Made by a program: the position numbers and the translations under genes
DNA from: Candidatus Solibacter usitatus
GTDB taxonomy: Bacteria > Acidobacteriota > Terriglobia > Bryobacterales > Bryobacteraceae
Direction: 5' to 3'
NCBI GenBank assembly: GCA_016191645.1
Contig: JACPVQ010000164.1
Coordinates: 1-40,557, forward strand
Length of the DNA: 40,557 nt
Shown here: piece after piece, positions 26,847 to 35,401 of the stretch
How the letters are laid out: every line of letters starts with the position of its first letter
Numbering within the stretch: position 1 is the first letter of the stretch
The notes under the pieces: model-generated
The model's database searches: none
What the model was told of the DNA's origin: nothing
What the model saw: the letters and a program-made list of their open reading frames with translations, nothing else

Positions 26847-27392
26847 GTGAGCACATTGGAAACTACAACTCTGGCCGGCGGCTGCTTCTGGTGCCTGGAA
26901 GCCGTCTACGACGACATGGAAGGCGTGCATTCGGTGGAATCCGGGTACATGGGCGGGCACGTCGACAACCCAACATACAAGCAGGTGTGCATGGGCACGA
27001 CCGGCCACGCGGAAGTGGTGCAAGTGAAGTTCGATCCGGCGGTTACTTCGTTCCGGGATCTATTGGAGGTGTTCTTTTCGATTCACGATCCAACAACGCT
27101 GAACCAGCAAGGGAACGACACGGGCACGCAGTACCGCTCGGCGATCTTCACGCATACTCCGGCACAGGCGCGCGCCGCCGCCGAGATCATTCGAGAACTC
27201 ACGACGGAACGGTATTTCAGCGACCCCATCGTGACGCAGGTCGTTCCCGCGGAGAAGTTCTACCTCGCTGAGGATTACCATCAGGAGTACTTTACGAACA
27301 ACGCGTTCCAGCCTTATTGCCAGTTCGCGGTGGCACCCAAGCTGCGCAAGTTTCGGGAGAAGTTCGCTTCGAAGCGCAAACGCGTACAATGA
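26847..27392 (+). CDS. msrA: Peptide-methionine (S)-S-oxide reductase
   Basis: Repairs oxidised methionine. The 181-residue length is normal. The catalytic motif GGCFWC has nucleophile C13, and the family blocks GYMGGHVDNPTYKQVCMGTTGHAEVVQVKFDP, FFSIHDPTTLNQQGNDTGTQYRSAIF and FYLAEDYHQEYF are intact. It starts at GTG 26847; the resulting N terminus (STLETTTLAGGCFWC) is as in the family, so no shorter start is needed. Its TGA overlaps the ATG of the next gene (ATGA), an unexpected coupling with an enolase-superfamily gene. Promoters for it and the divergent gene must lie in or very near the opposite coding regions. Confidence 0.95.
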   Translation: MSTLETTTLAGGCFWCLEAVYDDMEGVHSVESGYMGGHVDNPTYKQVCMGTTGHAEVVQVKFDPAVTSFRDLLEVFFSIHDPTTLNQQGNDTGTQYRSAIFTHTPAQARAAAEIIRELTTERYFSDPIVTQVVPAEKFYLAEDYHQEYFTNNAFQPYCQFAVAPKLRKFREKFASKRKRVQ

Positions 27393-28651
27393 TTTCCATG
27401 TTTCGACGAGATTTTTTCAAGACTGCGGCGGCCGGGTTCGCGATGGGCTCGTTGCCGCTCCACACGAAGGCCGCGGCGCTCAAAGGAATGGTGAAGATCA
27501 CCGACGTGAAGTGCATGATCGTGCGCGGGACGTGGGATTGGAACCTGGTTAAGATTGAGACCGATGCGGGAGTTTACGGTATTGGCGAAGCGTATTGGGG
27601 ATACGGCGTGAAGGACCTGATACTGAAACAGTTGAAACCGCTGGTGCTGGGCGAAGATCCTCTCAACGTCGACATGCTCTATACGAAGATGCTGATGAGG
27701 AGCGCGGGGGCGGGTGCGTTGGCCGGCGTTACGGTAACCGCGGCGAGCGGCATCGAAATAGCGCTTTGGGATCTCGCCGGCCGGCTTCTGGAGACTCCTT
27801 CCGTGAATCTGCTCGGCGGACGATTCCGCGACAAGGTGCGGTTTTATCGCACGCTGCAAACCGTGGACAACGTCGAGGACATGCGGCAATGGCGCGCCCA
27901 GGTTCGGGAAGCGCGAGCGGAGAAGATGGGTTGGACGGCGTTCAAATTTCAGGGCGACGGAATTCCGCCGAAGGCCGATCCCACCTATTCCGAGCCGGGG
28001 CATGACCGCTACACGCGCGGCCTGACGTTAAAGGATCTGCGCCGCATCGCGAAGGCGATGGAAACGGTTCGCGACGAGTTGGGCCCCGACACGGACTTCG
28101 GCGTGGAGGCGCATTGGAAATACGACGTGCGCGATGCCATCCAGATGGCCAAAGCGATTGAACCGGCAAAACCAATGTGGCTGGAAGATCCCGTGCCGCC
28201 AGGCAATCCCGAAGCGATGGCTCGCGTCACTCACGCCGTGGACGTGCCGATTTGCACGGGCGAGAATCTCTACACGCGCGATGGATTCCGCCGCCTTATC
28301 GAATTGCAAGGCTGCGACGTGGTGCATATCGACATTCCGAAATCTGGTGGCTTGCTGGAATCGAAACGGATACACGATCTGGCGGACAACTACTATATTT
28401 GGACGGCCGCGCATAATCCGGCGAGTCCCGTCGGCACCATTGCATCGTGCCACGCAGCTGCGTCGATGCGCACGTTCCGCGTTCATGAACTGGCAAAGTA
28501 TGTTGATTGGTGGCAGGACCTGGTGATCCACGACGGACCGATCTTCGAGAACGGCTATTACCGGATTCGTGAAAAGCCGGGATTTGGCGTTGAACTGAAC
28601 CCTGACGTGGCGAAGAAGAATCTCGCACCCGGGGAGTCGTGGTGGGGATGA
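27389..28651 (+). CDS. Tat-exported enolase-superfamily (mandelate racemase type) protein
   Basis: The ATG at 27389 overlaps the msrA stop and gives 420 residues; an ATG nine bases later is possible. The start MISMFRRDFFKTAAAGFAMGSLPLHTKA is a twin-arginine signal (RRDFFK), so the enzyme is probably exported folded. The capping domain includes WNLVKIETDAGVYGIGEAYWG. The barrel shows DFGVEAHWKYDVRDAIQMAKAIEP, WLEDPVPPGNPEAMA, ICTGENLYTRDGFRRL, VHIDIPKSGGLLESKRI and WTAAHNPASPVG. The ligands (Asp or Glu near AHWKYD, Glu of LEDP, Glu of TGEN) and the His of AAHNP fit acid-sugar dehydratases. The substrate is unknown. It is not close to the family member at 6236. Confidence 0.88.
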   Translation: MISMFRRDFFKTAAAGFAMGSLPLHTKAAALKGMVKITDVKCMIVRGTWDWNLVKIETDAGVYGIGEAYWGYGVKDLILKQLKPLVLGEDPLNVDMLYTKMLMRSAGAGALAGVTVTAASGIEIALWDLAGRLLETPSVNLLGGRFRDKVRFYRTLQTVDNVEDMRQWRAQVREARAEKMGWTAFKFQGDGIPPKADPTYSEPGHDRYTRGLTLKDLRRIAKAMETVRDELGPDTDFGVEAHWKYDVRDAIQMAKAIEPAKPMWLEDPVPPGNPEAMARVTHAVDVPICTGENLYTRDGFRRLIELQGCDVVHIDIPKSGGLLESKRIHDLADNYYIWTAAHNPASPVGTIASCHAAASMRTFRVHELAKYVDWWQDLVIHDGPIFENGYYRIREKPGFGVELNPDVAKKNLAPGESWWG

Positions 28652-28654
28652 GAG

Positions 28655-29041
28655 TTACAACGTTGTGAGTCTCAGACCGTCAACCCTTTGAAAGTGTCGC
28701 AGGTTCCGGGTGAGCAGTTCTGCTCCGTGTGCTAAGGCAATCCCGGCGATGAGACAGTCCGGTAAGGCCATTCCCTTCCCATCCCGAAGAAGTTCACGAC
28801 GTGTGCGCGCTGCATGACGTGCTGCACTGAAATTGAATTCGAGGATTGGGATGCGGTCAAGAAACTCTTCTATGATCCGCTGTTGGCTGAGAGTCGAGGC
28901 ACCGACTAAGACTTCGACTCGATTGATCCAGCTTGTTCTGAGCAAGCCCTTTTCACGCTCGCTCTTGAGACGGCATACGGCGTCTTCACGTCCACTCAAA
29001 CCGTCGATAAGAATGTCCGAATCCGCTAGAACGTACGCCAC
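28655..29041 (-). CDS. vapC: PIN-domain ribonuclease toxin (VapC family)
   Basis: VapC toxins cleave tRNA or rRNA with four acidic residues in a PIN fold. I start at GTG 29041 (VAYVLADSDILIDGL, 128 residues) because VapC proteins begin just before the first catalytic Asp. An alternative GTG at 29056 adds MSRGA and gives 133. Acidic positions are in LADSDILID, the Glu in SWINRVEVLVG, and the Asp in ALPDCLIAGIALAHGAELLTRNLRHFQRV. The start overlaps the end of the upstream antitoxin gene. The gene ends 3 nt after the enolase-superfamily gene, so the 3' ends meet tail to tail. Confidence 0.85.
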   Translation of the reverse strand: MAYVLADSDILIDGLSGREDAVCRLKSEREKGLLRTSWINRVEVLVGASTLSQQRIIEEFLDRIPILEFNFSAARHAARTRRELLRDGKGMALPDCLIAGIALAHGAELLTRNLRHFQRVDGLRLTTL

Positions 29042-29274
29042 GGCTCCTCGCGACACTCTCGCACCAGCTTCTGCATAGCCTCAGCTTCTTCGGGAGATAT
29101 CGAGCCTGCAAGCTCTTCCAGACGTTCAGCATCTTTCTTATTACTTTTCAGCGATTGCAGGTAGTTTTCAAGCGCCTCTCCAATGATCTTGGAGAACCCT
29201 CTTTCGCCGCGGCTGGCCGCGAGACCGGCGAGCTTTTCCCGATGCTCCGGCTTGATCTCGATGGTCGTCCTCAT
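29026..29274 (-). CDS. Ribbon-helix-helix antitoxin (VapB-like)
   Basis: The 82-residue protein starts MRTTIEIKPEHREKLAGLAASRGERGFSKIIGEALENYL, the pattern of an N-terminal beta ribbon and two helices, which bind the operator as a dimer. The C-terminal tail (EELAGSISPEEAEAMQKLVRECREEPWRTF) is acidic, amphipathic and ends in aromatic residues, as expected for wrapping the toxin. It precedes the PIN toxin and overlaps it by about 16 nt, so it is the antitoxin of that pair. Only 33 bp separate it from the neighbouring oxidoreductase gene's stop. Confidence 0.87.
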   Translation of the reverse strand: MRTTIEIKPEHREKLAGLAASRGERGFSKIIGEALENYLQSLKSNKKDAERLEELAGSISPEEAEAMQKLVRECREEPWRTF

Positions 29275-29307
29275 GCCATCATCCTAGCATGCGTGAATGC
29301 GGCCAGC

Positions 29308-30891
29308 CTACCGGTCGCGGAGAATCTCGCGCGCAGCGTTGTGACCCGGCGCGCCCATGACGCCGCCGCCGGGATGTGCTCCGGAGGCGCATAAATACAG
29401 GCCTCGCAGGGGTGTGCGGTAGCGGGCGTGGCCAGCCACGGGACGCATCACGAACATCTGATCCAAACTCATTTCGCCGTGGAAGATGTTGCCGCCGGTG
29501 ATGCCGAAGCGGCGCTCCAGATCGAGCGGAGTGAGCACCTGACGGTGATCGATTATCGATTTGATATTCGGAGCATACTCCTCAATTACGTCGAGAACGC
29601 GATCGGCGAAGGGTTCTCGCAACTCGTCCCACGTTCCAGTGCGCAGAGTGTAGGGCGCGTATTGCAGGAAGATTCCCATGATGTGCTTTCCCTCCGGTGC
29701 AAGCGAAGGGTCGTACATTGTGGGCACCGTCATTTCGAGCAGCGGCGAGTGCGATGGACGTCCGTACTTCGCATCGTCCCAGGCGCGCTCGACATAATCC
29801 ATGTCGGGACAAATGTGCATCGTGGCTTTGTGATGAGGCGCGGGTGCGCCGGGAAGCGCACGAAACTCCGGCAAGCCGTTCAATGCCAAATTGATCTTGC
29901 ACGATGTTCCTTCGCATCGGTAGCGACGCATGGAGGCCACGAAGTCGCCAGGCAAGTGGCGCTCCTCGATCAACCGCAGAAACGTCACGATGGGATCGAC
30001 GCCGCTGGCAATCACCGATGCGGCAATCTCTTCTCCGGAACTCAGCACGACACCCTTAGCCGCGCCGTCCTTCACTACGATTTGCGAAACCGCGGCATTC
30101 AGCCGAATCTCCGCGCCCTTGCTGCGCCCGCTGGCGGCGATCGCTTCGGAAACAGCGCCCATGCCGCCGCGCACGAAGCCCCACAGGCCGCGATGGCCGT
30201 CGATTCCGCCCATGCAGTGATGCAGCAGAATGTATGCCGTGCCTGGAGAACGCGGTCCGCCATTCGCACCGATCACTCCATCGGTGGCCAGCGTCACTTT
30301 CAACTCCGGCGATTCAAACCAATCGTCCAGGAAATCCGCGGCGCTTTGTGTGAACACTTTCACCAGGCCGACGATTTCGCGCTGGCTCAGGCCGCGCAGC
30401 TTGCCGGTGATCTTCATCCAATCGGCAAAGTCTCCAAGCCCGCGCGGCGGAAACTCAGGCGGAGTTGTCAGCAGCAGCGATTCCGCCACGACAGCCAGTT
30501 TTTCCAGATGCTCCTCATAGGCGGGAAAGCGTTCGGCGTCCTTGCGCGAGAACTTAGCGATCTCCTCCAAAGTGCGCTTGGGATCCTGCCACATGAAAAG
30601 ATAACGGCCATCGGGAAAAGGCGAAAAGAACGCGGGATCTTTCGCATCCACTTTGTAACCGAACCGTTCCAATTCCAGGTCTTTGACAACCTTCTCCTGC
30701 ATGAGGCTGCTGAGATAGGAGGCGGTGGAAACGCGATATCCCGGCCATATCTCTTCGGTCACCGCGCATCCGCCAACAAGGTCGCGCTTCTCCAGCACTA
30801 GAACTTTTCGTCCGGCGCGAGCCAGGTAGGCCGCCGTCACCAAACCATTGTGACCGCCGCCGATCACGATCACGTCATAACGTTCCGCCAA
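29308..30891 (-). CDS. FAD-dependent oxidoreductase, phytoene dehydrogenase/PYROXD2-like
   Basis: The 527-residue protein begins with a Rossmann FAD site (YDVIVIGGGHNGLVTAAYLARAGRKVLVLEKRDLVGGCA) and ends with the second FAD block (GLYLCASGAHPGGGVMGAPGHNAA). The interior (AWDDAKYGRPSHSPLLEMTVPTMYDPSLAPEGKHIMGIFLQYAPY and NIFHGEMSLDQMFVMRP) matches the CrtI-related PYROXD2 group. No carotenoid genes are nearby, so a carotenoid role is not supported. The start is TTG at 30891, set by GGAGG six bases upstream (plus-strand CCTCC at 30898-30902). It is divergent from the pectate lyase gene, 38 bp away. Confidence 0.92.
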   Translation of the reverse strand: MAERYDVIVIGGGHNGLVTAAYLARAGRKVLVLEKRDLVGGCAVTEEIWPGYRVSTASYLSSLMQEKVVKDLELERFGYKVDAKDPAFFSPFPDGRYLFMWQDPKRTLEEIAKFSRKDAERFPAYEEHLEKLAVVAESLLLTTPPEFPPRGLGDFADWMKITGKLRGLSQREIVGLVKVFTQSAADFLDDWFESPELKVTLATDGVIGANGGPRSPGTAYILLHHCMGGIDGHRGLWGFVRGGMGAVSEAIAASGRSKGAEIRLNAAVSQIVVKDGAAKGVVLSSGEEIAASVIASGVDPIVTFLRLIEERHLPGDFVASMRRYRCEGTSCKINLALNGLPEFRALPGAPAPHHKATMHICPDMDYVERAWDDAKYGRPSHSPLLEMTVPTMYDPSLAPEGKHIMGIFLQYAPYTLRTGTWDELREPFADRVLDVIEEYAPNIKSIIDHRQVLTPLDLERRFGITGGNIFHGEMSLDQMFVMRPVAGHARYRTPLRGLYLCASGAHPGGGVMGAPGHNAAREILRDR

Positions 30892-30929
30892 TGAATTCCT
30901 CCACGTTCCAGGATAGTATGTAAGGCAGA

Positions 30930-32717
30930 ATGAGGATCGCAGTCATTTCCATCGCCGCGTTGTTTGCACAACTGCCAGGCGCAGAGAAAATTCCAGCCTT
31001 TCCGGGCGCGGAAGGCGCGGGGATGTACGCGAGCGGCGGTCGTGGCGGTAAGGTAGTGCGAGTAACCAACCTCAACGCGAAAGGACCGGGCAGTTTCGCC
31101 GATGCGGTCAGTCAAGGCAACCGTATTGTGGTGTTCGATGTTTCCGGCATCATCGATCTGAACGGCGGCAGTATCAAGATCGCGCATCCGAACATCACCA
31201 TCGCCGGGCAGACCGCGCCCGGGGAAGGGATCTGCATCAAAGGCGGCTCGCTCGCTGTCTTCGCCGGCAACGTCATCATTCGTCATATACGTGTCCGGCG
31301 TGGGAAGGTACGCAGCGGGGATATGGGTGACGGCCTCAACATCAAAGGCGAGGAGATCGAGAACATCATCGCCGATCACGTTTCCGCATCGTGGGCAACC
31401 GACGAGAATCTGACATTGACGAATGCCCGCAACGTAACCGCGCAGTATTCCATTTCAGCGGAGGCGATGGATTACTTCAATCCGAATCAAACGCCTCCCC
31501 GCCATGCATTCGGTTCTTTGTTTGGCAGCTCGACGCCCGGCGCATTCATGACCGTACACCATACCATTTATGCGCATAACCGTTTGCGCAACGCGCGCAC
31601 CACCGGCGGCGAACTCGGCCCGCCCGTACTAGATTTTCGCAACAACGTGATCTACGACGCAAAAGAATTGACCTCGCACACCGGCAGCCAGCCGATTCAT
31701 GCCAATTGGATCGGCAACTACGTGAAAGACGGGCCGTCCACGGGGATCGAGGGGCACGACGTGAAGGGCGTCCTGTTCACGTTCATGAGCGAAGTCGAGC
31801 ACAAGCTCTTCGCCGCCGGAAATATTCTGGACGGCTACTCCGATCGAACGGCGGACAATTGGAAATCGGTCCGCTACCGGAGTTCCGCCTCAAAGCTTCG
31901 CGAGAATAACGTGCGGGCTACATCGCCGTTTGCCACGCCTCAGGTGACCACGCACTCCGCTCAAGCGGCCTATGAAACGGATCTCGATCTTGCCGGTGCC
32001 ATCCTGCCTAGCCGCGATCTTGTCGATTGGCGAATCGTTCGAGACATCCGCAACGGGACGGGCGCCGTGTTGAACGACGAGACGGACCTGACACCCGCGG
32101 CGCGCTGGCCCAACTATCGATCGCTTCCACCGCCAAAGGATTCCGACGGCGATGGCATCCCCGACGATTGGGAGGACCAGTTCGGCTTGGACAAGACCAA
32201 CCCGGCGGACGCGAATGCCGACCCGGATGGCGACGGTTACACCAATATCGAGGAGTACCTCAACAACACTAATCCCACGGGAAAAACAGATCCGCTTGTC
32301 TATGTTTCGGCGCACGTCTCGCGGGCTTGGCGTGGGTCCGGCGATTCGGGCGTATTTCGAATCTGGCGTTCCGGCGGGACAACAGCCGCACTGTCCGTCA
32401 AGACCTCGCGCGGCGGTGTCACCATCCCGGCGGGGGCATTGTTTGCCGATTTGGAAGTACTTCCAGGCGCAGACGCCGATATCACGCTGCGCATTGAAAG
32501 TTCCCTTCAGTACAAGACCGGGCTTCCGCGAACGGCTCTTGTTGTCGCTTCGGACGGTGCGCCGCCGCCGCCCGCCGACGTGCGCGAAATCGCTGCCGAC
32601 GGCGCTGCCACTGATGCGGACAAGGCTGCTCACGCCGAAATCTTGAAGAAGCATAAGGTGAAGAAAGACGAGAAGCTCGAGTTGCGCAAGGTGAAGGCCA
32701 AAGGAAGGAAGCCCTAA
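30930..32717 (+). CDS. Secreted pectate lyase-like beta-helix protein with calcium-binding repeats
   Basis: The 595-residue product has a short signal peptide (IAVISIAALFAQLPGAEK) and then a right-handed beta-helix of pectate lyase (PL1-like) type. It starts FPGAEGAGMYASGGRGGKVVRVTNLNAKGPGSFADAV and IVVFDVSGIIDLNGGSIKIAHPNITIAGQTAPGEGICIKGG, then the Asn- and His-rich rungs IADHVSASWATDENLTL and VHHTIYAHNRLRNARTTGG. About residues 405-455 hold thrombospondin-type-3/dockerin-like calcium loops (DSDGDGIPDDWEDQFGL, NADPDGDGYTNIEEYLNNTNPT). A second beta domain and a Lys-rich tail follow. It probably cleaves pectin outside the cell. The sugar acids so released match the dehydratase genes in this window. 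Confidence 0.9.
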   Translation: MRIAVISIAALFAQLPGAEKIPAFPGAEGAGMYASGGRGGKVVRVTNLNAKGPGSFADAVSQGNRIVVFDVSGIIDLNGGSIKIAHPNITIAGQTAPGEGICIKGGSLAVFAGNVIIRHIRVRRGKVRSGDMGDGLNIKGEEIENIIADHVSASWATDENLTLTNARNVTAQYSISAEAMDYFNPNQTPPRHAFGSLFGSSTPGAFMTVHHTIYAHNRLRNARTTGGELGPPVLDFRNNVIYDAKELTSHTGSQPIHANWIGNYVKDGPSTGIEGHDVKGVLFTFMSEVEHKLFAAGNILDGYSDRTADNWKSVRYRSSASKLRENNVRATSPFATPQVTTHSAQAAYETDLDLAGAILPSRDLVDWRIVRDIRNGTGAVLNDETDLTPAARWPNYRSLPPPKDSDGDGIPDDWEDQFGLDKTNPADANADPDGDGYTNIEEYLNNTNPTGKTDPLVYVSAHVSRAWRGSGDSGVFRIWRSGGTTAALSVKTSRGGVTIPAGALFADLEVLPGADADITLRIESSLQYKTGLPRTALVVASDGAPPPPADVREIAADGAATDADKAAHAEILKKHKVKKDEKLELRKVKAKGRKP

Positions 32718-32731
32718 AGGTGACAGCCTTG

Positions 32732-32767
32732 TTGACAAGCTGAACGGCGTTCGGTAACTTACTAAGT
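32732..32767 (+). promoter_or_regulatory. Possible promoter and operator of the tetR gene
   Basis: TTGACA (32732-32737) lies 17 bases before a weak -10, TAACTT (32755-32760). The near-palindrome ACTTACTAAGT (32757-32767) overlaps the -10 and would place an autoregulatory operator over the start site. The predicted transcript would start almost at the ATG (32771), so the leader is extremely short. Confidence 0.4.
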
Positions 32768-32770
32768 ACG

Positions 32771-33406
32771 ATGGGAATTTCCGAGCGTCGCGCGCGCGAC
32801 AGAGAAATGCTGCGTGGAAAAATCCTCGACGCGGCTGGCCAACTATTTGTCCGGGAAGGCGTTGCGAGCGTTTCGCTCCGCAAAATCGCCGACAAGATCG
32901 AGTACTCCCCCGCTACCATTTACCTCTATTTCCGCGACAAGAACGAGCTTTTTACCAGCCTCTGCCAGGAAACATTTGTCCCTCTGAAGGCTGAGTTGGA
33001 GCGTCTGGAGCAGGAAGTCAGCGATCCTTTACAAGCGTTACGGGACGGCCTTCGATTTTACATCGAGTTTGGCCTGGAACATCCACATCATTATGTGCTC
33101 ACGTTCTGCACGCCTAAGCGGGAGTTCAAAGATCTGGAGAACGCCCCGAACTTCCAGGAGACGAATCAGACCGGGCTGGAGACATTCGATTGTCTGCGCC
33201 GGTCGCTTGTTCGATGCCGGGATCGCGGACTGCTGGAGTTCGGTGATCTCGAAGCGACCAGTCAATCAGTTTGGATGTCCATTCACGGAACGACTTCTCT
33301 GTTGATTTCCGCGCACGGCAATCCACATTTTCCCTGGGTGGAAAAAGAGACGCTCATCCGCACAAGCATCGATCTGGTGATGCGCGGCCTGCGCAAAGAA
33401 TGTTAG
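32771..33406 (+). CDS. TetR-family transcriptional regulator
   Basis: The 211-residue protein has the N-terminal DNA-binding domain (MLRGKILDAAGQLFVREGVASVSLRKIADKIEYSPATIYLYFRDKNELFTSLCQETF, about 13-68). A helical ligand domain with a WHG-type signature follows (DGLRFYIEFGLEHPHHYVLTFCTPK, and SVWMSIHGTTSLLIS near the end). The ligand is unknown. The gene ends 6 nt before a RecQ-like helicase gene, so they are probably co-transcribed. A palindrome over its promoter suggests self-repression. The ATG at 32771 gives the usual short basic extension before the HTH. Confidence 0.92.
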   Translation: MGISERRARDREMLRGKILDAAGQLFVREGVASVSLRKIADKIEYSPATIYLYFRDKNELFTSLCQETFVPLKAELERLEQEVSDPLQALRDGLRFYIEFGLEHPHHYVLTFCTPKREFKDLENAPNFQETNQTGLETFDCLRRSLVRCRDRGLLEFGDLEATSQSVWMSIHGTTSLLISAHGNPHFPWVEKETLIRTSIDLVMRGLRKEC

Positions 33407-33412
33407 CCGCCG

Positions 33413-34906
33413 GTGGTTGACCTGCACGCTTTGCTGCGTCAATACTGGGGTTACGACGCGTTTCGCCCGAAGCAGGAAAACATCATTCAGAGCATTCTGA
33501 ACGGCCACGACGTCGCGGCCGTGATGCCTACGGGGGCGGGCAAATCTCTCTGTTACCAATTTCCGGCGGTCGTTCTGGACCGTACGGTGGTCGTCATCTC
33601 CCCGCTCATCGCCTTGATGCGCGATCAGGTTGCGCAGCTCGGCGAGATGGGAATCCGGGCGTCGGCATTGAACAGTTCCATAGCGATGCCGGATCAGCGC
33701 GATGTGATGCAGGCGGCGCGCGCCGGTGATCTCCGCCTGCTGTATCTTTCACCCGAACGTTTGGCGCGGCAGGATACTATCGATTGGCTGAGGAATGTTC
33801 CGAAGGCTCTCTTCGCCATCGATGAGGCGCATTGCATTTCCGAATGGGGCCACGAGTTCCGGCCCGAGTATCGTGAACTTCACAAACTTCGTACCGCTTT
33901 CCCGGAAGTCCCGCTCGCAGCGTTCACGGCCAGCGCCACGCGGCGCGTGCGGCACGACATTCTGTCGCAGTTGCAACTGCGCGAGCCGCGAACCTTCATC
34001 AGCAGCTTTTTCCGGCCCAACCTTCGTTATTGGGTGGAAGAAGTGGATCAGAAGACGCAGGAGAAGCAACTCTTGAAGGCCGTGGATGCCACGGATGGCG
34101 AGGTCATCGTCTACTGCTCCACCACCGCGCGCGTCGATCAGGTGGAAGCGCTGTTGCAATCTAATGGCATCCCCGCCGCCGGCTACCACGGAAAGATGGA
34201 CGCGGATCGCCGCCGTCGCAACCAGGATTCGTGGATGAACGGGGAGACGCGCGTGATGGTGGGGACCATCGCGTTCGGCATGGGCATCAACAAGGCGTCC
34301 GTGCGCGCGGTGATTCACCTTTCTCTGCCGAAATCCATCGAGCAGTATTATCAGGAGGCGGGCCGCGCGGGACGCGACGGCGAGCCCGCGGATTGCGTCC
34401 TGCTCTGGCAAAAGCGGGATACCGCGCTGCTGGCGCACTTCATCGGAGAGATTCAGGATGAGGGCGAAAAGCAGCGTGCCTGGCAGCGCTATCGCGCCAT
34501 CCGCGATTTTGTGGCGCAAGGGCGGTGCCGTCACGATACAATCTGCCGCTACTTCGGAGAAACGCCGAAATGGCAGGCGTGCGGCGCGTGCGACATCTGC
34601 GGCTTCACGCCGGAATGGAAGACCCGCGCCCGCAAGACGGAAACTCCGCACGGAGTGCTGCATGTGCCCGCGCCGCCGGCGGCCCCGGATCAACTGCTGC
34701 TGGCGCATCTGCGCGAGTGGCGCCGCGCGGAAGCGAAGAGAGCGGGCATGCCGGCCTTCGTCATTCTGCACGATAAATCGCTGGAGGACCTGTGCCGCAA
34801 GCGGCCGAAAACGTTACGCGAACTGCGGCACGTGTTTGGAATCGGCGAACGTAAAGTGGAAACGCTGGGACCGTCGATTCTGGCTGCCTTAAAGGAGTTT
34901 CGCTAG
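33413..34906 (+). CDS. RecQ-like ATP-dependent DNA helicase without winged-helix domain
   Basis: A 3'-5' DNA helicase of superfamily 2. The 497-residue product starts at GTG 33413. Residues 1-200 hold helicase lobe 1 (MPTGAGKSLCYQ with K44; DEAH 137-140; GHEFRPEY aromatic loop) and 200-340 lobe 2 (AFGMGINKASVRAVIHLSLPKSIEQYYQEAGRAGRDG). A zinc knuckle follows (C372, C390, C393 and C396 in RCRHDTICRYFGE and ACGACDICG), then an HRDC domain (about 428-497, LREWRRAEAKRAGMPAFVILHDKSLEDL). The winged-helix part of the RQC region, present in E. coli RecQ (about 610 residues), is absent; only a 30-residue linker joins zinc and HRDC. The TAG stop is immediately followed by a remnant of the hairpin repeat. 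Confidence 0.9.
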   Translation: MVDLHALLRQYWGYDAFRPKQENIIQSILNGHDVAAVMPTGAGKSLCYQFPAVVLDRTVVVISPLIALMRDQVAQLGEMGIRASALNSSIAMPDQRDVMQAARAGDLRLLYLSPERLARQDTIDWLRNVPKALFAIDEAHCISEWGHEFRPEYRELHKLRTAFPEVPLAAFTASATRRVRHDILSQLQLREPRTFISSFFRPNLRYWVEEVDQKTQEKQLLKAVDATDGEVIVYCSTTARVDQVEALLQSNGIPAAGYHGKMDADRRRRNQDSWMNGETRVMVGTIAFGMGINKASVRAVIHLSLPKSIEQYYQEAGRAGRDGEPADCVLLWQKRDTALLAHFIGEIQDEGEKQRAWQRYRAIRDFVAQGRCRHDTICRYFGETPKWQACGACDICGFTPEWKTRARKTETPHGVLHVPAPPAAPDQLLLAHLREWRRAEAKRAGMPAFVILHDKSLEDLCRKRPKTLRELRHVFGIGERKVETLGPSILAALKEFR

Positions 34907-34932
34907 TGGGGCTGGAGATCTGCTACACACAA
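34904..34932. repeat. Remnant of the hairpin-array repeat
   Basis: Directly on the helicase stop codon, TAGTGGGGC is followed by TGGAGATCTGC and then TACACACA. These are recognisable as the left end (TGTGGGGCAG) fused to the last hairpin and right end (TGGAGATCTGCCCCACA) of the full copies, with everything between deleted. Together with copy 4 it shows the element joining a stop codon twice. Confidence 0.6.
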
Positions 34933-34976
34933 CATCGGCACATGTAGAAACTCCAGAGGCGTTGTAGATGCCCGCC

Positions 34977-35393
34977 CTACTTGTACATGGCGGGATACGC
35001 CGCCTTCATTTCATGCGCGGTTTCAACCGCTGTGCCGATTTGAATCAGCGGTCCTTGTCCGATGCCGGGGCAATAGCGGCCCGTCCGCTTCCATTCTTTG
35101 CGGTCTTCCACCAACTCCGGCCAGAAAGGAAACAGCCGGCATTGCGTTGGTTTCGACGGATGAATGGAACAGCCGCCCTCTTCGAGAAAATGGCATTGCT
35201 TTCCCGGCGGTTTGCGCAGACGCATACGATGGCGCGTGCGAACCACGTAGCGTTTTTCGAAAGCATCGGCCTTCATTCCAAGGAACCGCGCGGCAGCCAG
35301 CAGGTCGCTATCCGAAATGTAGACCCAGCCTTTTTGCTCGCAGCATTTCGTGCAGCCACGAATGCAGGTGAATTGTAGAGTGTCCGCAGGCAT
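34977..35393 (-). CDS. YkgJ family cysteine cluster protein (zinc/iron-chelating)
   Basis: YkgJ-type proteins have Cys-rich metal sites and no defined reaction. The 138-residue product starts at the ATG at 35393 (MPADTLQFTCIRGCTKCCEQKG). An upstream ATG at 35420 would add MTPADSLRL but lies inside the P1 helix of RNase P RNA, so I reject it. Conserved Cys groups are CIRGCTKCC near the start, the central QCHFLEEGGCSIHPSKPTQCRLFPFWPE and CPGIGQG. It follows rnpB on the same strand within 10 nt, with no terminator between, so the RNA and this gene may share a transcript. Confidence 0.88.
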   Translation of the reverse strand: MPADTLQFTCIRGCTKCCEQKGWVYISDSDLLAAARFLGMKADAFEKRYVVRTRHRMRLRKPPGKQCHFLEEGGCSIHPSKPTQCRLFPFWPELVEDRKEWKRTGRYCPGIGQGPLIQIGTAVETAHEMKAAYPAMYK

Positions 35394-35401
35394 CAGTCTT
35401 A

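Noticed and set aside
29428..30801. Open frame of 457 codons on the + strand opposite the FAD oxidoreductase
   Set aside because: The minus-strand protein has both FAD motifs and a good ribosome binding site; the + frame has no recognisable feature.
29308..30891. Carotenoid phytoene desaturase
   Set aside because: The sequence fits the PYROXD2-like branch better and no carotenoid genes are nearby.
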